Shown here one piece after another: positions 8,747 through 18,950 of a DNA stretch of 40,019 nt. The notes under the pieces were generated by a model. That model saw only the letters and a program-made list of their open reading frames with translations. It was not told where the DNA came from and did no database searches. Position 1 is the stretch's first letter, and each line of letters begins with the position of its first letter. Both the position numbers and the translations under genes were made by a program. This stretch comes from Alcaligenaceae bacterium. GTDB taxonomy: Bacteria > Pseudomonadota > Gammaproteobacteria > Burkholderiales > Burkholderiaceae_B. Location of the stretch: the NCBI GenBank assembly GCA_030538235.1, contig JAUNUJ010000013.1, forward strand, positions 1 through 40,019. Reading direction: 5' to 3'.

Positions 8747-9915
8747 GCTTCTTTCTCCACTTTCCTAAATCCTGAAATCCAGTAGGCCACCATGCCCAGT
8801 ACAATGCCCCAAAAGGCAGAACCCATACCGCCAATGCTCATATTTGAAGCAGTCACTAAAAAGGTGATCACTGCGGGTTCTATGTAGCTAGCATTAGCGC
8901 TCAGCAAGCGAAGATTAGCCACAATCGCACTAATCAAGGCTAAGCCGGCCAAGGCAGCAACAACTGCAGATGGTATGGCATTAAATAATAAAACGATGGT
9001 GCCTGCGAAGGTGCCGCCTATTAAATAAAAAACCCCATTAGCAATACCGGCAACATAGCGTTTTTTCGGATCCGGATGACTTTCTTTGCCGGTGCAAAGT
9101 GCTGCGGTAATGGCGGCGAGAACGATGGAAATACCACCGAAAAAAGCCGTGATAATTGAGATTAAACTGGTACCACCAACAATGGCGCGCGACGGCTGTT
9201 GATAACCATCTAAACGTAAAATAACCAGTCCCGGTAAAAACTGTCCGGTCAAACTAACCACCACAAGGGGAATGGTAAAGCTGAAAAAGACGGATAAGCT
9301 GAATTCGGGCAGAGTAAAAACGGGTTGGGCTAGGGCAATTTTTAACTCAGATAAGGTGGCTAAATCTAAGACAATCACGCAGGCAAAACCGGTAATTGCG
9401 ACTAAAATCACCGTAAATTTAGGGATAAAACGGCGAGCCAGTAAATAGACCGCTATCATGGCCATGACCACGCCCGGTAAATCACTGGAGGCGACAAATG
9501 CCTGGATCCCAAATTGGAATAAGATACCGGCAATCATGGCAGCGGCAATACCTTGGGGGACAAATTTTACGATTCGTTCAAAGTAACCGCTTAAACCGAT
9601 GATGGTGGTAATAATAGCCGCCGTCAAGTAGGCCCCGACGACTTCTGGCATGGTGATTTCAGGGAATAAATGCAGCAAGAGCGCAGTGCCCGGTGCTGAC
9701 CATGCCGTAATGATCGGTGTTTTTAATAATATGCTGAGAGCAATACCACTGACGCCGGCGCCAATGGAAATGGCCCAGATCCATGAGCTCAACATCTCAT
9801 CCGACATGCCACCCACCTGTGCGGCCTGAATAAAGATGACTAAGGGGCCACTGTAGGAAATAAGTACAGCTAAAAACCCGGTCATCCAAGCGGTAATAGA
9901 CCAATCACGTAGCAT
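8743..9915 (-). CDS. benE: Benzoate membrane transport protein BenE
   Basis: 390 aa, about a dozen hydrophobic segments, with the BenE family layout: LRDWSITAWMTGFLAVLISYSGPLVIFIQAA at the N-terminus (only its first residues are cited as diagnostic), a TPIITAWSAPGTALL segment near residue 70 and GGTFAGTIVLLFNA in the second half. BenE-type proteins import benzoate across the inner membrane by proton symport. It is the last clearly catabolic gene of the benzoate block, 51 bases after catC, and its stop overlaps the start of a GTPase gene. A second uptake protein, BenK, is encoded in the same block, as in Acinetobacter and Pseudomonas. Confidence 0.92.
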   Translation of the reverse strand: MLRDWSITAWMTGFLAVLISYSGPLVIFIQAAQVGGMSDEMLSSWIWAISIGAGVSGIALSILLKTPIITAWSAPGTALLLHLFPEITMPEVVGAYLTAAIITTIIGLSGYFERIVKFVPQGIAAAMIAGILFQFGIQAFVASSDLPGVVMAMIAVYLLARRFIPKFTVILVAITGFACVIVLDLATLSELKIALAQPVFTLPEFSLSVFFSFTIPLVVVSLTGQFLPGLVILRLDGYQQPSRAIVGGTSLISIITAFFGGISIVLAAITAALCTGKESHPDPKKRYVAGIANGVFYLIGGTFAGTIVLLFNAIPSAVVAALAGLALISAIVANLRLLSANASYIEPAVITFLVTASNMSIGGMGSAFWGIVLGMVAYWISGFRKVEKEA

Positions 9916-9966
9916 AATCGTCTTCCTTAGATGAGTTTGAACTTTGTGATCAATGCTTGCTAAGCA

Positions 9967-10242
9967 CTAGATTGCTGAAGGATGCTTAGCTAAAGGCGTT
10001 ACTTTGATTTCCATAAATGGAAAAAGCGGTAAGTTGCTCAATAATTGATGTAACTCATCATGGCTTTCTACATCAAAGACGCTGTAGTTGGCGTATTCAC
10101 CGGGAATACGCCATAAATGCACCCATTTACCGGCACGCTGAAGATCCTGTGAATAGGCTTTTTCAGTAGCGATAATTTCTTGGGCTTCTTCTTTAGGTAG
10201 ATCGCGAGGAATAGTAACGATCATATGAACTAGATATAACAT
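9967..10242 (-). CDS. catC: Muconolactone delta-isomerase
   Basis: 91 aa, the usual CatC size (about 92-96). It begins MLYLVHMIVTIPRDLP and contains the WRIPGEYANYSVFDV segment typical of the family. It converts muconolactone, made by CatB, to 3-oxoadipate enol-lactone, the PcaD substrate. CatC forms large homo-oligomers in the cytoplasm. The ATG has an AAAGGA site at normal spacing. It lies directly downstream of pcaD, so consecutive pathway steps are neighbours. Confidence 0.95.
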   Translation of the reverse strand: MLYLVHMIVTIPRDLPKEEAQEIIATEKAYSQDLQRAGKWVHLWRIPGEYANYSVFDVESHDELHQLLSNLPLFPFMEIKVTPLAKHPSAI

Positions 10243-10274
10243 CAGATTGTCCTTTTAATAAGTTTAAGGTTAAA

Positions 10275-11081
10275 TTATTTAGTTGATTCAATAAACGAAA
10301 TGAGCGTTTCGGTAAATTTATCAGCCGCTTCAACATTGGAAATATGAGACGCTGCTAAGACCGCAATGGTAGAGCCGGCGATTTCAGCCTGCATCGTCTC
10401 AGCATCACTGACCGTGGTGACGGGATCGAATTGACCGGCCACTAAGAGAGTAGGCACTGTGATCTGGTGAATATCTGCACGCAAATCAGATTGACCAAGG
10501 GCGTCACAACAAGCAGCATAACCTTCAGGATCTAGGGCGGCAAACTGCGCTTGCATGGTCTCTACAACCTCCGAATGCTGTTCGATAAAATCCGCTGTGA
10601 ACCAACGTTCGGGGGCGCTTGAGGCCAATTCTTTGATGGCGTCTTGACCCTGTTGGCGTAAGAAGTCTGCGCGCTGTTGCCAAGCTTCGACGGTGCCGAT
10701 TTTAGCGGCGCTATTACAAACCACAATAGCATTGAAGCGTTCAGCGGCATCAAGACCCAGTCTTAAGCCCGTATGGCCGCCCATAGAAACACCACAGAAA
10801 GCAGCAGTCTTGACATTTAAGGCATCAAGAATAGCAATCACATCAGCGGCAAGCTGCTCAAAGCGATAAGGGCCCTGAGTAATAGGGCTACCGCCATGAC
10901 CGCGCGTATCATAACGTATCAGTCGATATTGTTTGGTTAAAGCCTCGACCTGAGGATCCCACATTTCCAGTGTTGTGCCTAGAGAGTTACTTAGCACAAG
11001 GGCCGGTGCGTTATCAGCGCCGTCAACAGCCACTCGGAATGAACCGGCTGTCGTTTCTAATTGAAAAATGTTAGATGTCAT
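10275..11081 (-). CDS. pcaD: 3-oxoadipate enol-lactonase
   Basis: Alpha/beta hydrolase that opens 3-oxoadipate enol-lactone to 3-oxoadipate. I start it at 11081 (MTSNIF, preceded by AAAAGG), giving 268 aa. The longer frame to 11150 would run into pcaF and adds an unrelated N-terminus. Catalytic triad: Ser99 in CGVSMGGHTG, Asp219 in GQFDPVT and His246 in AASHISNVE; an oxyanion-side LSNSLGT motif lies near residue 30 and RYDTRGHG near residue 57. The length matches PcaD/CatD enzymes. It follows pcaF by 11 bases and precedes catC. Confidence 0.95.
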   Translation of the reverse strand: MTSNIFQLETTAGSFRVAVDGADNAPALVLSNSLGTTLEMWDPQVEALTKQYRLIRYDTRGHGGSPITQGPYRFEQLAADVIAILDALNVKTAAFCGVSMGGHTGLRLGLDAAERFNAIVVCNSAAKIGTVEAWQQRADFLRQQGQDAIKELASSAPERWFTADFIEQHSEVVETMQAQFAALDPEGYAACCDALGQSDLRADIHQITVPTLLVAGQFDPVTTVSDAETMQAEIAGSTIAVLAASHISNVEAADKFTETLISFIESTK

Positions 11082-11092
11082 TAGATTACCTT

Positions 11093-12298
11093 TTAAACAC
11101 GCTCGATAATTAATGCAATACCTTGGCCCACACCAATACACATCGTGCACAAGGCGTAACGACCCTGTGTTTTTTGTAGTTGGTTGATGGCGGTTGCCAC
11201 TAAACGGGCACCACTTGCGCCTAGGGGGTGACCAATGGCAATCGCGCCGCCGTTGGGATTGACTCGCGGATCGTCATCTTCTAGACCTAACTCGCGCATC
11301 ACGGCAAGACCCTGAGCAGCAAAGGCTTCGTTAAGTTCAATAACGTCCATTTGATCGATGCTCAGACCGGCTACGGCCAAGACCTTGCGGGTGGCCGGGA
11401 CCGGACCGATACCCATGACACGAGGGGCAACACCGGCAGTCGCCATCGCCACCACACGTGCTTTAGGGCTTAGTCCAAAACGGTCAACCATGGCTTGATT
11501 TGCTAATAAAGCAACCGCAGCACCATCGTTAACGCCACTGGCATTACCGGCAGTGACTGTGCCATCAGGACGTACAATCGCTCTTAACTTAGAAAGGGCT
11601 TCTAATGAGGTTTCACGAGGGTGTTCATCGGTGTCGAAAATAATTGCTTCACCACGACGCTGAGGTACCGTGACAGGCACAATTTCCTCGTTAAAGAAGC
11701 CTTTCTGATGAGCTGCCGTGTATTTCTGCTGACTTGCCAAAGCAAAGCGGTCTTGATCTTCGCGGTTTACCTTGAAATCATCAGCGACGTTTTCTGCAGT
11801 CTCGGGCATGGAGTCTACACCGTACATCTCGCGCATCACAGGATTAATAAAGCGCCATCCAATGGTGGTGTCTTCGATACTGTTTTTGCGACTAAAGGCT
11901 TGATCGGCTTTAGGTACCACAAAGGGGGCACGGCTCATGCTCTCCACACCGCCGGCAATCATCAGCTGAGTTTCCCCTGATTTAATGGCGCGTGCTGCGC
12001 TACCGATGGCATCCAGACCAGAACCGCAAAGACGGTTAATGGTGGTGCCCGGCACGTCTAGGGATAGACCCGCTAATAAATTCGCCATGCGTGCCACGTT
12101 GCGGTTGTCCTCACCGGCTTGGTTGGCACAACCTAAGATAACATCGTCGATTAGGGCGCTATCGATGGTGGGATTACGTTTCATCAAGGCTTTAATCACT
12201 TGTGCTGCCAAGTCGTCCGGGCGTACTGTGGCTAGGGTGCCACCAAAACGACCGAAGGGACTACGAATCGCATCACAAATAAAAACAGATTCACTCAT
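11093..12298 (-). CDS. pcaF: 3-oxoadipyl-CoA thiolase
   Basis: 401 aa, as usual for PcaF. It cleaves 3-oxoadipyl-CoA with CoA to succinyl-CoA and acetyl-CoA, the last step of the beta-ketoadipate pathway. Thiolase signatures: nucleophile Cys91 in [12 protein letters not shown], His357 in [16 protein letters not shown], and the second active-site Cys387 in [11 protein letters not shown] near the C-terminus. The ATG at 12298 is preceded by AGGAAAA. It is placed just after pcaIJ, which makes its substrate. Confidence 0.95.
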   Translation of the reverse strand: MSESVFICDAIRSPFGRFGGTLATVRPDDLAAQVIKALMKRNPTIDSALIDDVILGCANQAGEDNRNVARMANLLAGLSLDVPGTTINRLCGSGLDAIGSAARAIKSGETQLMIAGGVESMSRAPFVVPKADQAFSRKNSIEDTTIGWRFINPVMREMYGVDSMPETAENVADDFKVNREDQDRFALASQQKYTAAHQKGFFNEEIVPVTVPQRRGEAIIFDTDEHPRETSLEALSKLRAIVRPDGTVTAGNASGVNDGAAVALLANQAMVDRFGLSPKARVVAMATAGVAPRVMGIGPVPATRKVLAVAGLSIDQMDVIELNEAFAAQGLAVMRELGLEDDDPRVNPNGGAIAIGHPLGASGARLVATAINQLQKTQGRYALCTMCIGVGQGIALIIERV

Positions 12299-12328
12299 TA
12301 CTTTTCCTACAATTAATAATTTTAAGAC

Positions 12329-12985
12329 TTAATCTTGGGCCAATTTCAAAGGCACAGCGGCAAGCCGCTCTAATTCCTCAAGCGTGAGACCGTCAACCAT
12401 ATCGATGACTTCTAAACCTGTTGGGGTGCAAGCAAAGGTTGCTAATTCGGTATAGACGCGCTTTACACATTCGATACCGGTTACCGGGTAAGTCAGTTCA
12501 GCAACCAGTTTACTTTGACCGTCACGGGTCAGTAGATTCATCATGACCCAAGTGGCTTTAGCACCAATGGCTAAGTCCATGGCTCCGCCGACGGCTGGAA
12601 TAGCGCCTTCTTCACCTGTGCTCCAGTTAGCCAAGTCACCCTTGGCAGAGACCTGGAAGGCACCGAGCACACAAATATCCAAGTGGCCGCCGCGCATCAT
12701 GGCAAAACTATCGGCATGATGGAAAAAGGCACCACCCGGTAAAAGAGTGACGGGTTGTTTGCCGGCATTAATCAGGTCGTAATCTTCGGCACCTTGTTCA
12801 GGGGCAGGACCCATACCTAAAATACCGTTTTCACTGTGCAGTACCACCTCAATTCCTTCGGGTAAGTGGTTAGCAACAGTGGTCGGCATACCGATACCTA
12901 GGTTAACGTAGGCACCATTGTGAATATCTTGGGCAACGCGAGCGGCTAGTTCATCACGGCTGCGCGGTTGATATGAGCTTGTCAT
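12329..12985 (-). CDS. pcaJ: 3-oxoadipate CoA-transferase subunit B
   Basis: 218 aa. Class I CoA-transferase beta subunit with the family motif SENGILGMGP, whose Glu52 is expected to form the enzyme-CoA thioester. With PcaI it moves CoA from succinyl-CoA to 3-oxoadipate. An alternative role as acetoacetate:succinyl-CoA transferase subunit cannot be excluded by sequence alone, but the position between benK/pcaI and pcaF supports the pca role. A good AAGGAA site precedes the start. Confidence 0.93.
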   Translation of the reverse strand: MTSSYQPRSRDELAARVAQDIHNGAYVNLGIGMPTTVANHLPEGIEVVLHSENGILGMGPAPEQGAEDYDLINAGKQPVTLLPGGAFFHHADSFAMMRGGHLDICVLGAFQVSAKGDLANWSTGEEGAIPAVGGAMDLAIGAKATWVMMNLLTRDGQSKLVAELTYPVTGIECVKRVYTELATFACTPTGLEVIDMVDGLTLEELERLAAVPLKLAQD

Positions 12986-13012
12986 GTATGTTCCTTATTA
13001 GTCGAGATTGAA

Positions 13013-13705
13013 TTATTTAAAACCGCCAGCTTTGGTCGCAACGCGAGGTACCTGCACGACTTTTTTGACGTGTATCCCCGGGGTGACAATGGCTTCCGGA
13101 TCTAATTCACCGAGCTCTTTTAGTTCGTAAACAGTGGCGATGGTCTGTTTAGCAGCTGTGGCCATGACCGGGCCGAAGTTACGGGCAGCCATTCGGTAGG
13201 TCAGGTTACCCCATCTATCGCCGGCTTCGGCTTTAATCAAGGCAACATCACCATGAATCGGCGTTTCATAAACATACCAACGACCATCAATCAAGCGCGT
13301 TTCTTTGCCTTTGGCTAATTCAGTGCCGTAACCGGTAGGGCAGAAAAATCCGCCAATACCGGCGCCGGCAGCACGTAAACGCTCGGCAAGATTACCCTGT
13401 GGGACTAATTCCAGTTCAATTTTACCGCTACGGTATAACTCATCAAATACATAAGAGTCGGCTTGGCGCGGGAAGCTACAAATGATTTTGCGAACTCGAC
13501 CTGCTTTTAAAAGAGCGGCTAAACCGTGGTCACCGTTACCGGCGTTGTTATTAACCACTGTCAGATCTTTGGCGCCTTGCTCAATTAAACCGTCAATAAG
13601 GGCATCGGGGATACCGGAGGTTCCGAAACCACCGATTAGAACGGTAGAACCATCTTGTATATCTTTTAAGGCTTCCGCCACGCTGTTTACGATTTTATCA
13701 ATCAC
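13013..13705 (-). CDS. pcaI: 3-oxoadipate CoA-transferase subunit A
   Basis: 230 aa. Class I CoA-transferase alpha subunit: GGFGTSGIPDALIDGL near residue 25 (glycine-rich CoA-binding loop) and GGFFCPTGYGTELAKGKE near residue 117. It pairs with PcaJ, 27 bases downstream, as the usual heteromeric enzyme. It follows benK by 12 bases, within the benzoate block. Confidence 0.93.
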   Translation of the reverse strand: MIDKIVNSVAEALKDIQDGSTVLIGGFGTSGIPDALIDGLIEQGAKDLTVVNNNAGNGDHGLAALLKAGRVRKIICSFPRQADSYVFDELYRSGKIELELVPQGNLAERLRAAGAGIGGFFCPTGYGTELAKGKETRLIDGRWYVYETPIHGDVALIKAEAGDRWGNLTYRMAARNFGPVMATAAKQTIATVYELKELGELDPEAIVTPGIHVKKVVQVPRVATKAGGFK

Positions 13706-13717
13706 TTTTTAAAACTC

Positions 13718-15064
13718 CTAAGAGGCAACAACAGACGTCATCGTTTGATTAGAGATCCTGGTTTGACGTTGTGAAGCAAGAATAAATAACAGAATTGCAA
13801 GGGTGGCAATGACACCCGGAATGGCAAAGGCAAAGAAGTTCATTTTTAGTGGTAAAGCCATTGCCATTAGGGTACCACCTAAGAATGGTCCGGCGATAGC
13901 ACCGGTGCGTCCAATACCTGAAGCCCAACCTAGACCGGTAGAGCGTGTGCTTAAAGGATAAAACTGAGCGGTATTAGCATAGAGTAAGATTTGAGTACCA
14001 ATCGTGGTCGCACCGGCAATCACAATCAAGGTATAAAGCACAAGCATCGGGCTATTGAAACCTAATAGGCTGATCGAGATGGCTGAGGCGACGAAGAACC
14101 AAGCCATGACACGAGGTAAACCGAAGCGGTCACCTAACCAACCGCCTAAAATAGCGCCAAACATACCACCGAAGTTAAGTGCTAATAAGAAAGACAAGCT
14201 GGAGCCTAAGCTATAACCCGCATTAGCCATCAGTTTCGGTAACCAAGAGCCTAAGGCATAAACCATCAATAAGCAACAGAAGAAAGCCAACCAAATCATC
14301 AAGGTGCCCAGTAGGCGATTTTCTTTGAATAAATCCAGCACAGGTACCGAGGTTGCTTTGGTTGTTGTTCGAACTAATTCGTCTTGAGCCGCTATCTGAA
14401 CGTCCGGATTGAGTTTGGCCAACAAAGTGCGAGCTTGCTCTTCTTTATCTTGACGTACTAAGAAACCGATGGATTCAGGAAGTTTCCACATCAAAATAGG
14501 CACTAATAATAAAGGCACGGCTGCCGCAAAGAACATGAATTCCCAACCGAAACGCGGTAAGACATAAATACCTAGACCGGCCGCTAATACACCACCCAGA
14601 GAATAACCACTAAACATCAAGGCGACTAGGGTGCCGCGTGAACGACGAGGAGCATATTCATTCATAAGTGCTACCGCGTTAGGCATTAGACCGCCACAGC
14701 CTAAACCGGCTAAGAAACGGAAGATACCGAATTGGGTTGTATTGGTGGCAAAGCCATTCAGGAAAGTGGCTAAGCTAAATAAGACAAAACAAATAATGAC
14801 CCCTTTTTTTCGACCGACACGATCAGCCAACGGACCAAAAACAAAGGCACCAAACATCATACCAAATAGTGCATAACTACCTAAAGCGCCTGCTTGTACG
14901 GGGGTTAAGCTCCATTCGTCCATCAGAACCGGCAGCACCACGCCGTAAATGAATAAATCATAACCATCAAAAATTAGCAGTAATGCGCATAACCACATCA
15001 CGGCAAAATGGAAACGATTAAATTTTGCACGATCGATAACGTCGTTTATATCTATTTTTTTCAT
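13718..15064 (-). CDS. benK: MFS aromatic acid transporter (BenK/PcaK type)
   Basis: 448 aa, 12 predicted membrane segments, aromatic acid:H+ symporter (AAHS) branch of the MFS. Diagnostic: DGYDLFIYGVVLPVLM in TM1 with the conserved Asp, GPLADRVGRKKG in the loop 2-3, and FLAGLGCGGLMPNAVALMNEYAPRR. It could take up benzoate (BenK), muconate (MucK) or protocatechuate/4-hydroxybenzoate (PcaK). The position directly after benD makes benzoate most likely. The start has GAGGAGCTAAAC before ATG. Confidence 0.85.
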   Translation of the reverse strand: MKKIDINDVIDRAKFNRFHFAVMWLCALLLIFDGYDLFIYGVVLPVLMDEWSLTPVQAGALGSYALFGMMFGAFVFGPLADRVGRKKGVIICFVLFSLATFLNGFATNTTQFGIFRFLAGLGCGGLMPNAVALMNEYAPRRSRGTLVALMFSGYSLGGVLAAGLGIYVLPRFGWEFMFFAAAVPLLLVPILMWKLPESIGFLVRQDKEEQARTLLAKLNPDVQIAAQDELVRTTTKATSVPVLDLFKENRLLGTLMIWLAFFCCLLMVYALGSWLPKLMANAGYSLGSSLSFLLALNFGGMFGAILGGWLGDRFGLPRVMAWFFVASAISISLLGFNSPMLVLYTLIVIAGATTIGTQILLYANTAQFYPLSTRSTGLGWASGIGRTGAIAGPFLGGTLMAMALPLKMNFFAFAIPGVIATLAILLFILASQRQTRISNQTMTSVVAS

Positions 15065-15114
15065 GTTTAGCTCCTCGCTAAGGTGAATATTTCCTGTGGT
15101 GACATAGGCTTTTA

Positions 15115-15879
15115 TTAGCCTTGGTCTCCTCCACCAACAGGTAAAACAGTACCGGTAATATAAGATGCTTCATCGGAAGCTAAAAATAGGATGGCAGCGG
15201 CTTGTTCGTCTAAGGTGCCGTAGCGCTTCATCAGGGTGCTGTCGATGGTTTGGTCGACAATTTGCTGATACCATGTTTGTTCCTCAGCATTGGGTGCTTC
15301 TGTATTACGTGGGATTTTACGTTGAGGTGCCTCAGTACCACCTGGAGCCACTGCATTAACACGTACACCACTTTCTGCGGTTTCAAATGCTAAACAGGCT
15401 GTTAGTGCATTAACACCGCCTTTAGCAGCACCATATGGGACACGGTTAACGCTGCGAGTAGCAATTGAAGAGACATTGACGATAGCACCTTGTTTTTGTT
15501 CCAGCATGGTGGGTAAGACTGCACGACAACACCATAGGGTAGGAAAGAGTGAGCGTTGCACTTCTTTTTCAATTTGTGCCGGTTCGTAGCGCTCAAAGGG
15601 GCGGGTCCAAATCGTACCGCCAACGTTATTAATCAAGGCATCGATGCGACCGAAATGCTCTAAAGCGGCATTAGCGGCTTCTTCTGCGCCTTGATACTGT
15701 TCTAAGTCGGCTGTCAGGGTCACGACATTGTCTTGCTTTAACTCGTGAACTAATTCAGAACGATCGACTAAGACGAGCTTTGCGCCTTCTTCCAGTAATC
15801 GCTCAGCAACACGACGTCCAATTCCTTGAGCAGCCCCTGTCACCAGTACCACTTTATTGTTAAAACGTAGTTGAGTCAT
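15115..15879 (-). CDS. benD: Benzoate cis-diol dehydrogenase
   Basis: 254 aa short-chain dehydrogenase that oxidises 1,6-dihydroxycyclohexa-2,4-diene-1-carboxylate to catechol with NAD+ and CO2 release. NAD-binding TGAAQGIG starts at residue 14, NNVGG is near residue 85, and the active-site Ser137/Ser138, Tyr149 and Lys153 (YGAAK) are present. The GGTIWTRPFERY and PGGTEAPQRKIPRN segments are typical of BenD/XylL. It lies 82 bases after benC, the longest gap within the ben genes. Confidence 0.95.
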   Translation of the reverse strand: MTQLRFNNKVVLVTGAAQGIGRRVAERLLEEGAKLVLVDRSELVHELKQDNVVTLTADLEQYQGAEEAANAALEHFGRIDALINNVGGTIWTRPFERYEPAQIEKEVQRSLFPTLWCCRAVLPTMLEQKQGAIVNVSSIATRSVNRVPYGAAKGGVNALTACLAFETAESGVRVNAVAPGGTEAPQRKIPRNTEAPNAEEQTWYQQIVDQTIDSTLMKRYGTLDEQAAAILFLASDEASYITGTVLPVGGGDQG

Positions 15880-15961
15880 TTTTATCCTCTTGTGGGTCGA
15901 ACACCCTTAGAACCTAAAGCGGTAATAAGGGCGTAGCACAACTCATGATTAAATAAAGGGC

Positions 15962-16963
15962 CTAAACGCTGGGAATAAAGCGCTCATAGTAGAAATTGGC
16001 CGGTGTCATATTATTTGCTTTCATATAATCGTTGACCGCATCTACCATTGGCGGTGGACCACATAGGTACACATCGACATCACCGTCATGAAGCATTTTC
16101 GGCTCCAAGTGGTGGGTGACGTAGCCCTTTTGTGGATGCGTTGAATTCTCATCTGCCACAATGGTGGTAAAAGAGAAGTTCGCTAAACGCGCCGCATACG
16201 CTTCTAAGGCCTCAACAAGAACCAAGTCTTGGTCACGAGTTACGGCATAGAGCATATGAATAGGCTGGTTAGACTCTTGTTTAGCCAAGACTTCAAGCAT
16301 CGATAGGAAAGGCGCTAAACCGGTACCGCCGGCTAAAAATAGCAAAGGGCGGCTGACGGGGCGCAAATAAAAGGTTCCTAGTGGGCCAATGAGATCCAAC
16401 TCGATACCGGCGCTAGCAGAATCTAACCAAGTGCTCATCAAGCCGTTGGGTACTTGCTTGATCAGAAAACCCATCGTTTCACCGGGGGCGGAACTAAAGG
16501 AGTAAGAGCGGTGCTCTTGACTGCCGGGAACCACGATGTTGACGTATTGGCCCGGTAAAAAACCCGGTGCTTTTTCACTGCTATCGATCAACAGTTCAAA
16601 GGCTGCGTCATCATAGCGACGCACCTCTGTGACGGTTGCTTTAAATGTTTCGGTACCGGTCTTACACATGGTTGAAGCAACCGGCACGGTAATAACGCAG
16701 TCAGACTTTGGAATCATCTGGCAGGTTAGAACTAAGCCTTGTTCTGCTTCATCGTCAGTGAGCGCATCTTCAATGTAATCATCGATTAACTCATAATCAC
16801 CACTTTCGGCCTGACACTTGCACGTCCCGCAGACACCGTCGGAGCAGTCCATCGGTAGGTTGATGCGATTGCGGTAGGCGGCATCCAGTACTTTTTCTTG
16901 TGGACCACATTCGATAAATCGAGTGACCCCATCTTCAAAGTTTAAAGCGATACTGTAGCTCAT
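15962..16963 (-). CDS. benC: Benzoate 1,2-dioxygenase reductase component
   Basis: 333 aa. Passes electrons from NADH to the BenAB oxygenase. An N-terminal plant-type [2Fe-2S] ferredoxin domain with Cys40, Cys45, Cys48 and Cys81 is followed by a ferredoxin-NADP reductase-like module: FAD-binding RSYSFSSAPGE, and NAD-binding LLFLAGGTGLAPFLSML and LCGPPPMVDAV. The length is that of BenC/XylZ. It is 18 bases downstream of benB. Confidence 0.96.
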   Translation of the reverse strand: MSYSIALNFEDGVTRFIECGPQEKVLDAAYRNRINLPMDCSDGVCGTCKCQAESGDYELIDDYIEDALTDDEAEQGLVLTCQMIPKSDCVITVPVASTMCKTGTETFKATVTEVRRYDDAAFELLIDSSEKAPGFLPGQYVNIVVPGSQEHRSYSFSSAPGETMGFLIKQVPNGLMSTWLDSASAGIELDLIGPLGTFYLRPVSRPLLFLAGGTGLAPFLSMLEVLAKQESNQPIHMLYAVTRDQDLVLVEALEAYAARLANFSFTTIVADENSTHPQKGYVTHHLEPKMLHDGDVDVYLCGPPPMVDAVNDYMKANNMTPANFYYERFIPSV

Positions 16964-16981
16964 TATTTACTCACCTTTCGA

Positions 16982-17464
16982 CTAAATGTGATAGATATCA
17001 ATCACTTGTCGGATGTAGTCATTTTTCAGAACGATTTTCTTGTTGTTGATCTTTAACTCATCACCGTCTTTGGTGATGGTGACAAAAATCGTGCCGAAAT
17101 AATGATCGGTTGTACGGTAGCGGAAACTCAAGGTGTGGAAGTTGTAGCGCACATCAACTTCATTGTCTCTGCTTTCTAAAATCTCAATATTGGTGATCAT
17201 GTGGTTGGTGCGCGGTTCCGGGGTAGAGGCGCTAGAGCGCTCGGTCTGAATACGGAAAATACGATCCTCAAGACCTTTACGATCCGGGTAGTAAATCAAA
17301 GACACCTCGGATTGCGGATCGCTAGTTAACTCATCATCGTCATTCCAGCAAGGCATCCAATATTCGGTATTGTTGGCGTAGCAATCAAGCCAGCTTTCCC
17401 ACTCTCTATCATCAAGTAAACGAGCTTCACGGTATAAAAAGCGTTGAATAGAAATGTAATCCAT
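16982..17464 (-). CDS. benB: Benzoate 1,2-dioxygenase small (beta) subunit
   Basis: 160 aa. Ring-hydroxylating dioxygenase beta subunit (SnoaL/NTF2-like fold): FLYREARLLDDREWESWLDCY near the N-terminus, then a WMPC segment and RTNHMITNIEI. It forms the alpha3beta3 oxygenase with BenA and has no cofactor of its own. It lies 12 bases after benA. Confidence 0.95.
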   Translation of the reverse strand: MDYISIQRFLYREARLLDDREWESWLDCYANNTEYWMPCWNDDDELTSDPQSEVSLIYYPDRKGLEDRIFRIQTERSSASTPEPRTNHMITNIEILESRDNEVDVRYNFHTLSFRYRTTDHYFGTIFVTITKDGDELKINNKKIVLKNDYIRQVIDIYHI

Positions 17465-17476
17465 GACGTGTTTTCC

Positions 17477-18850
17477 TTAAGCGACGTTAGTTGAAGATTT
17501 GGCTTGCTCTAACTGACCTTTTTCTTTTGCTAAGGCGTTTTTCATAGAGCTCAACCAGTAGTCGTGCTGACAAATAAATAAACCCTCGTCCTCACTGCGT
17601 TCACCGCTAAGTAGAGGATTAATACCAAGTTTCTTGGCGTTGTCATCAGGGCCTTTAATCCATAAAGGGGCACCGCGACTTAAGTCGTTCCAAGGTGCAT
17701 TAGCTGCAGCAGCATAACCTTCTTGGCAAGCACGGAATTCTTCTAAGTCATCTGCCGTTCCCATACCGGAAACGTTAAAGAAGTCTTCATATTGACGTAA
17801 ACGAATAGCACGGTTTTCTGCGCTTTCATTCTTTGGTGCCCAGCAATAAATGGTGACTTCAGTCTGATCAACACTGATAGGGCGAGTAACACGGATTTGC
17901 GTAGAGAATTGATCCATTAAATAAACGTTAGGGTAGAGACCTAAGTTACGCGTTTGCTTAACGATGAGGTCAGTTTTTTCTTCACCTAAACGCTCAATTA
18001 AATCATCGCGATTTGAGTAAACCGGGCGCACTTCAGGATTTAGGGTGTTGGTCCATAATAAGATATGGCCATTTTCAAAACCATAGACGCCGTTAACACT
18101 CTTACTCCAACCTTGAGCATCAACCGCTTTCGTACCTTCTTCGTGGCGGCGACCCATGGTCGCTAAATAGTTCCAGTGGACGCTACTAACGTGATAACCG
18201 TCGGCACCGTTTTCCATTTGCAGTTTCCAGTTACCGTTATAGATGTAGCTGGAGTTACCGGGCAAGATTTCGATACCTTCGGGTGATTGTTCAACGATTT
18301 GGTCGATAATTACTTTGGTCTCGCCTAAGTACTCATCCAGAGGCATAACATCCGCATTTAGGCTACCGAATAAGAAACCTTTGTAGTTTTCAAAACGCGC
18401 TACTTTACTTAGGTCATGCGAGCCTTCAGTATTAAACTGCACCGGGTACTCAGTGGTCTTGTCATCTTTGACTTTAAGTAATTTGCCTTTGTTATTAAAG
18501 GTCCAGCCGTGGAAAGGGCAAGTAAAGCTACCACGATTACCGCGTTTACGACGACATAGCGTTGCACCACGGTGGGCACAGGCATTAATTAAGGCATTTA
18601 ATTCATTGTCTTTACTGCGAGTAATGACAATTGGTTGGCGGCCGATGTAGGTCGTGAAGTAGTCATTTACTTCCGGAATCTGACTTTCGTGAGCTAGGTA
18701 TACCCAATTACCTTCATAAATATGCTTCATTTCCAGTTCAAAGATATCCGGATCGGTAAAGACATCGCGACGGCAACGGTAAATACCGGCCTCTTCATCT
18801 ATTTGCATAGCAGAGTTCAGTACTTGCTCAACTTCATAGATTTTTTCCAT
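17477..18850 (-). CDS. benA: Benzoate 1,2-dioxygenase large (alpha) subunit
   Basis: Start placed at 18850 (MEKIYEVEQ, preceded by AAGGAAGAG), giving 457 aa; the frame extends to 18907 but that extension lacks a site and family match. It binds the Rieske [2Fe-2S] cluster through Cys91-x-His93 and Cys111-x2-His114 (CAHRGATLC...CPFHGW), and the mononuclear iron through the DGYHVSSVH motif (His219, His224). It adds O2 to benzoate at C1/C2 to give the cis-diol carboxylate used by BenD. First of the benABCD genes. Confidence 0.96.
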   Translation of the reverse strand: MEKIYEVEQVLNSAMQIDEEAGIYRCRRDVFTDPDIFELEMKHIYEGNWVYLAHESQIPEVNDYFTTYIGRQPIVITRSKDNELNALINACAHRGATLCRRKRGNRGSFTCPFHGWTFNNKGKLLKVKDDKTTEYPVQFNTEGSHDLSKVARFENYKGFLFGSLNADVMPLDEYLGETKVIIDQIVEQSPEGIEILPGNSSYIYNGNWKLQMENGADGYHVSSVHWNYLATMGRRHEEGTKAVDAQGWSKSVNGVYGFENGHILLWTNTLNPEVRPVYSNRDDLIERLGEEKTDLIVKQTRNLGLYPNVYLMDQFSTQIRVTRPISVDQTEVTIYCWAPKNESAENRAIRLRQYEDFFNVSGMGTADDLEEFRACQEGYAAAANAPWNDLSRGAPLWIKGPDDNAKKLGINPLLSGERSEDEGLFICQHDYWLSSMKNALAKEKGQLEQAKSSTNVA

Positions 18851-18950
18851 AACTCTTCCTTTTTTGGCTAAGCTAGCGCCTGCCTGAGCAATAAATGCCC
18901 AGCGCAAACGCTAACAAATTAAATAAATATTATTTTTATAGACTAGGTAA

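Noticed and set aside
11082-11150. Longer start for pcaD
   Set aside because: It would overlap pcaF, has no ribosome site, and the ATG at 11081 has AAAAGG and gives the normal length.
18851-18907. Longer start for benA
   Set aside because: No ribosome site and no family match; AAGGAAGAG lies before the ATG at 18850.
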